From Odoribacter lunatus (lineage in GTDB: Bacteria > Bacteroidota > Bacteroidia > Bacteroidales > Marinifilaceae): 64,000 nt of DNA. The position numbers and the translations under genes are program-made. Location: the NCBI RefSeq assembly GCF_943193135.1, contig NZ_CALPCZ010000001.1, forward strand, positions 1 through 64,000. Direction: 5' to 3'. Shown in pieces: positions 60,935-64,000 of the stretch. Position 1 is the stretch's first letter, and each line of letters starts with the position of its first letter. The notes under the pieces were generated by a model that was not told the DNA's origin, made no database searches, and saw only the letters and a program-made list of their open reading frames with translations.

Positions 60935-62011
60935 TCAGCGGTTTGTCGCCTTATACCAGTCAACAATTTTTCTCACACCCTCTTCAATCTCAATATGGTG
61001 ATGCCAGCCTAATTGATGTATCTTGGTGACATCTGTTAATTTGCGCATCGTACCATCGGGCTTCGTCGGATTAAAACGGATATTACCTTGATAACCGATC
61101 TCTTTGGCTATTAAATCAGCTAAGTGGGCAATACTTAACTCTTTGCCTGTACCGATATTGATATGACAATTTCGGACCTCATTCTCATTGCTTCTTAAAT
61201 CTGTAAAATTTATTCGCTCCATAATATATACGCAAGCATCTGCCATTTCCTCACTCCATAAAAATTCTCGCAATGGTTTGCCACTTCCCCACAACTCCAC
61301 ACCTTCCTGCGTAATGCCATATTGGGCTAATACCTCTAAAATCTTTTCTTGCGAAGCTTTGCCGTCAACACTTTCTACTGGCCGCTTATCCAAATCTCGT
61401 CTCACTTCATTCCATGCCTTTTCCTGCAAACATTTGCTTATATAAATTTTACGTAGCATAGCCGGTAAAACATGGCTGCGTTCCAAATCAAAATTATCAT
61501 TGGGACCATAGAGGTTAGTCGGCATAACAGCAATATAATTTGTACCGTATTGCAAATTAAAACTCTCACACATTTTTAATCCGGCAATCTTGGCAATGGC
61601 ATAAGGTTCATTTGTATATTCCAAAGGAGAGGTAAGGAGGGCATCCTCCTTCATTGGTTGTTCGGCATCTCTGGGATAAATGCAAGTACTGCCGAGAAAC
61701 AATAACTTCTTGATATGGTGTCGGAAACTTTCCCCTATAATATTTTGTTGTATTTGTAAATTATTGAAAATAAAATCTGCTCGGTAAATACTGTTGGCCA
61801 TAATTCCACCGACAAAAGCGGCGGCTAAAAACACATATTCAGGTTGCTCCTTATCGAAAAAATTCCGGACGGCGATACCATCCAGTAAATCCAATTCCTG
61901 ATGACTCTTTCCGATTAAATGGGTATACCCCTTTGCTTGTAAATTTTTCCAGATGGCGGACCCAACCAACCCCCGGTGTCCAGCCACGTATATTTTGCTG
62001 TCTTTCTCCAT
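60935..62011 (-). CDS. fcl: GDP-L-fucose synthase
   Basis: A 358-residue extended short-chain dehydrogenase, the last step to GDP-L-fucose (epimerisation and NADPH reduction of GDP-4-keto-6-deoxy-mannose). GHRGLVGSAIW is the NADP-binding loop, and the catalytic Tyr-x3-Lys is YAIAK in NEPYAIAKIAG. FLGSTCIYP, a family motif, and the C-terminal NIGTGKELSIAHLADLI also fit. It lies 23 bases after gmd in the same transcript. Fucose is used in capsule, O-antigen and general O-glycosylation in Bacteroidales. Confidence 0.94.
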   Translation of the reverse strand: MEKDSKIYVAGHRGLVGSAIWKNLQAKGYTHLIGKSHQELDLLDGIAVRNFFDKEQPEYVFLAAAFVGGIMANSIYRADFIFNNLQIQQNIIGESFRHHIKKLLFLGSTCIYPRDAEQPMKEDALLTSPLEYTNEPYAIAKIAGLKMCESFNLQYGTNYIAVMPTNLYGPNDNFDLERSHVLPAMLRKIYISKCLQEKAWNEVRRDLDKRPVESVDGKASQEKILEVLAQYGITQEGVELWGSGKPLREFLWSEEMADACVYIMERINFTDLRSNENEVRNCHINIGTGKELSIAHLADLIAKEIGYQGNIRFNPTKPDGTMRKLTDVTKIHQLGWHHHIEIEEGVRKIVDWYKATNR

Positions 62012-62034
62012 AATACCGTTTCTTCGGTGTCTTA

Positions 62035-63108
62035 TTATTCATTTCTGTGGTACAACTTTTTTACGAAACGCATGTCATGCTCTACCATAATCTTAACCAA
62101 CTGCTCAAAAGACGTCTTGGTAGGATTCCAGCCCAACAAAGTCTTAGCCTTAGTAGGGTCACCCAGTAATTGTTCCACTTCTGTCGGACGGAAATATTTG
62201 GCGTCTACTTCAACCAACACTTTTCCGCTATTCCTGTCAATACCTTTTTCCGTAATTCCCTTTCCTTGCCATGCTAACTCAATGCCTACTTCACGGAAAG
62301 CCAATGTGCAAAACTCCCGTACGGTGTGCATTTGTCCGGTGGCAATGACAAAATCCTCCGGCGTCTCATGTTGCAGCATAAGCCACATACATTCCACATA
62401 ATCCTTCGCGTATCCCCAGTCGCGTAAAGCATCTAGATTACCCATATAAAGTTTATCCTGAAAACCTTGGACAATACGGCTTACCGCTAAAGTAATTTTT
62501 CTGGTAACGAAATTTTCTCCCCTTCGCTCACTTTCATGATTAAATAAAATGCCGTTCACGGCAAACATATCGTAAGCCTCTCGGTAATTTTTAGTAATCC
62601 AGAATCCGTACTGTTTAGCCACACCGTATGGACTGCGAGGATAGAAAGGGGTCGTTTCTCTTTGCGGCACTTCCTGTACTAATCCAAACAATTCGGACGT
62701 CGAAGCCTGATAAATGCGAGTCTTTTTCTCTAGTCCTAAAATCCGTACCGCCTCCAGCAACCGTAACGTACCTACGGCATCCGTTTCTGCGGTATATTCC
62801 GGAACATCAAAGCTGACTTTTACGTGGCTTTGGGCAGCCAGATTATATATCTCATCGGGATGTACCTGCTGAATAATCCGCATCAGCGAACTTGAATCTG
62901 TCATGTCACCGTAATGCAAATTAATCAACCGTTGTTGTTTCATATCTCGCACCCATTCATCTAGATAGAGATGCTCAATTCGTCCCGTATTGAACGAAGA
63001 TGAACGTCTCATAATACCGTGAATCTCGTAGCCTTTTTCAATTAAAAATTCTGCCAGAAACGAGCCGTCCTGTCCTGTAATACCTGTAATCAGTGCAGTC
63101 TTCTTCAT
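62035..63108 (-). CDS. gmd: GDP-mannose 4,6-dehydratase
   Basis: A 357-residue extended SDR that converts GDP-D-mannose to GDP-4-keto-6-deoxy-D-mannose. The NADP loop is [14 protein letters not shown], and [19 protein letters not shown] is the hallmark region of Gmd. The triad is in QASTSELFG and YGVAKQYG. The C-terminal [20 protein letters not shown] is conserved. It is the first gene of the gmd-fcl pair with a full-consensus promoter upstream. Length is normal. Confidence 0.95.
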   Translation of the reverse strand: MKKTALITGITGQDGSFLAEFLIEKGYEIHGIMRRSSSFNTGRIEHLYLDEWVRDMKQQRLINLHYGDMTDSSSLMRIIQQVHPDEIYNLAAQSHVKVSFDVPEYTAETDAVGTLRLLEAVRILGLEKKTRIYQASTSELFGLVQEVPQRETTPFYPRSPYGVAKQYGFWITKNYREAYDMFAVNGILFNHESERRGENFVTRKITLAVSRIVQGFQDKLYMGNLDALRDWGYAKDYVECMWLMLQHETPEDFVIATGQMHTVREFCTLAFREVGIELAWQGKGITEKGIDRNSGKVLVEVDAKYFRPTEVEQLLGDPTKAKTLLGWNPTKTSFEQLVKIMVEHDMRFVKKLYHRNE

Positions 63109-63157
63109 ATATAATGTAGACTTTTATTTAGTACTTTCAAATAATTGAATCTGTAGA

Positions 63158-63189
63158 CAAAAGTAACGATTAAACATCTAACCTACAAA
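63158..63189 (-). promoter_or_regulatory. Promoter of gmd-fcl
   Basis: On the coding strand, TTTG (63186-63189), a 20-base spacer, then TACTTTTG (63158-63165): an exact match to the Bacteroides consensus in sequence and spacing. Confidence 0.65.
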
Positions 63190-63231
63190 TGCCTGTTTAT
63201 TAAAACATACACTCCTTTTTCATATAAAAAA

Positions 63232-63257
63232 TCCCCCGCTATTTTCTTAGCGGGGGA
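63232..63257 (-). terminator. Intrinsic terminator after the small membrane protein gene
   Basis: TCCCCCGCTA and TAGCGGGGGA with a 6-base loop, followed on the minus strand by a T-run. Confidence 0.8.
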
Positions 63258-63273
63258 AAAGAAACCGGATTAT

Positions 63274-63468
63274 TTAAACTCCGGCAGAAGGTGGTAATCG
63301 GTTATCCCAACGGCGTTTGAGACGGGCAATGACAATCGTACTAAGAATACCGCCTGCAAGGCTTAACAATTGCCGTATCAGAATATTGCCGAGGTCCGAA
63401 GGAAACAGAGAATGACTGAAAATAAAAGTCATCAGCGTTCCTGTTGAAAAATCGAACAATCGGTTCAT
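63274..63468 (-). CDS. Small membrane protein coupled to DUF6266
   Basis: A 64-residue protein from the ATG at 63468, which overlaps the DUF6266 stop by 4 bases (ATGA); an upstream ATG at 63483 would give 69 residues. Two hydrophobic stretches (TGTLMTFIFSH and LLSLAGGILSTIVIARL) and a basic C terminus (KRRWDNRL) suggest one or two membrane helices. The family is not recognised. Tight coupling to a DUF6266 gene suggests a joint function; small size and topology recall holin-like proteins, but nothing more supports that. Confidence 0.6.
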   Translation of the reverse strand: MNRLFDFSTGTLMTFIFSHSLFPSDLGNILIRQLLSLAGGILSTIVIARLKRRWDNRLPPSAGV

Positions 63469-64000
63469 GACAACTCTATGCAATAGGAGGATGAAGCATT
63501 CCGTTTCGATTTACTGACAGCGAAAGCATAAATACAAAGATTTTCTTTGCTCCAGCGTTTCGGTAACTTGACTTGCTTCGTCATATCATTCTTCCGTTCG
63601 CCCAATTCGGCCAAAATAGATTCGCGCCGTTCTTTTTCAAACAAACCGACATATACATTATCATCTTTGGCGGATAATCCGGTTACCTCTTCTGCTGCAT
63701 GGGTAAGCACCACTTCTTCGGCTTCGCTATCCCATGTTACCGACACCTCCGGTTCTCTCAAAACCCCTTGTGAACACAACATCTGTTCCGGAGCCAATGT
63801 AGCGTTAAAATCCTCGTCTACAGCCACAAGAGAGTCATTCGTCTGTACAAAGGCATTGTATACGGATTGTTTGGTCGCCAAGGGCTTGAAACCGACCTTA
63901 ATCACAGGCGCCATCCTGCGGGACAAATCCGATAGCAGACTCATCTTGGCACGTTGAGCTAATTGTTCCGGCGTCTTGGGATTACGTATCTTCCCGGGAT
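63465..64000 (-). CDS. DUF6266 family protein, 5' partial
   Basis: The frame stays open to the right edge of the window, so the start is outside it; the ATG at 63944 is internal, since the upstream codons give GKIRNPKTPEQLAQRAK, a typical DUF6266 stretch. The visible 178 residues include MAPVIKVGFKPLATKQSVYN and a C-terminal Ig/fibronectin-like part that ends NLCIYAFAVSKSKRNASSSY. It closely parallels the end of the copy at 36103-36744. No function is known. Its stop overlaps the start of a small membrane protein gene. Confidence 0.8.
   Translation of the reverse strand, partial: PGKIRNPKTPEQLAQRAKMSLLSDLSRRMAPVIKVGFKPLATKQSVYNAFVQTNDSLVAVDEDFNATLAPEQMLCSQGVLREPEVSVTWDSEAEEVVLTHAAEEVTGLSAKDDNVYVGLFEKERRESILAELGERKNDMTKQVKLPKRWSKENLCIYAFAVSKSKRNASSSYCIELS

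Noticed and set aside
1-64000. CRISPR arrays, insertion sequences with transposase, rRNA genes
   Set aside because: No regularly spaced repeats, transposase or integrase motifs, or rRNA sequences were seen anywhere in the window.

Overview
The window is a chromosomal stretch of a Bacteroidales bacterium. Markers of that order include several six-bladed beta-propeller lipoproteins, an NVEALA-type peptide, DUF1573, DUF3244, DUF4831 and DUF6266 proteins, a UpxY-like NusG paralogue, an SLBB export protein of the Bacteroides capsule type, and repeated matches to the Bacteroides promoter (TTTG, about 20 bases, TAnnTTTG). An Odoribacter- or Butyricimonas-like host is plausible, but the sequence alone does not settle the genus.

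Layout. 1-6.3 kb: the end of a glycine-rich protein, an AAA+ ATPase preceded by two matching operator-like dyads, queA, an orphan HsdR-N-like nuclease domain, meaB and an Fe-S flavoprotein. 6.3-15.2 kb: a leftward efflux operon with a TolC-like channel, an adaptor lipoprotein and two tandem RND pumps. 15.3-28.6 kb: a leftward run of 12 genes that begins with a small NVEALA peptide gene. It continues with seven propeller lipoproteins and a thioredoxin/DUF1573 lipoprotein, then a signal peptidase I, a Wzy/O-antigen-ligase-like TPR membrane protein and a transglutaminase-like lipoprotein. 28.8-33.4 kb: a DUF3244 protein, then a three-gene unit (propeller lipoprotein, unknown secreted protein, membrane TPR regulator with a C-terminal helix-turn-helix) that may sense for and control the peptide operon.

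33.5-38.7 kb: a PD-(D/E)XK AAA ATPase, two divergent DUF6266 genes, tRNA-Gln and a POT peptide transporter. 38.8-43.3 kb: a DUF4831 protein, a ClC channel and a DUF2795 gene. The 3' end of the DUF2795 gene is duplicated as a 32-bp direct repeat on the far side of a HigBA-type toxin-antitoxin pair, which looks like a precise 1,122-bp insertion. 43.3-54.5 kb: housekeeping genes, namely an AddB-like nuclease, a nitroreductase coupled to an apparently inactive FAH-fold protein, pepD, a DPP-IV-like peptidase, tgt, an LptF/G permease and a 23S pseudouridine synthase.

54.6-63.1 kb: exopolysaccharide genes. A CapD/PglF-like dehydratase, a UpxY-like antiterminator, an SLBB export protein and a Wzz chain-length protein run rightward, convergent with gmd and fcl for GDP-L-fucose. 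63.3-64 kb: a small membrane protein translationally coupled to a third DUF6266 gene that runs off the window.

The candidate for an undescribed system is the NVEALA/propeller operon. It combines a high-copy-style leading peptide with four core cysteines, its own processing-type enzymes, a redox lipoprotein, and a duplicated set of propellers whose ends are nearly identical while their interiors differ.
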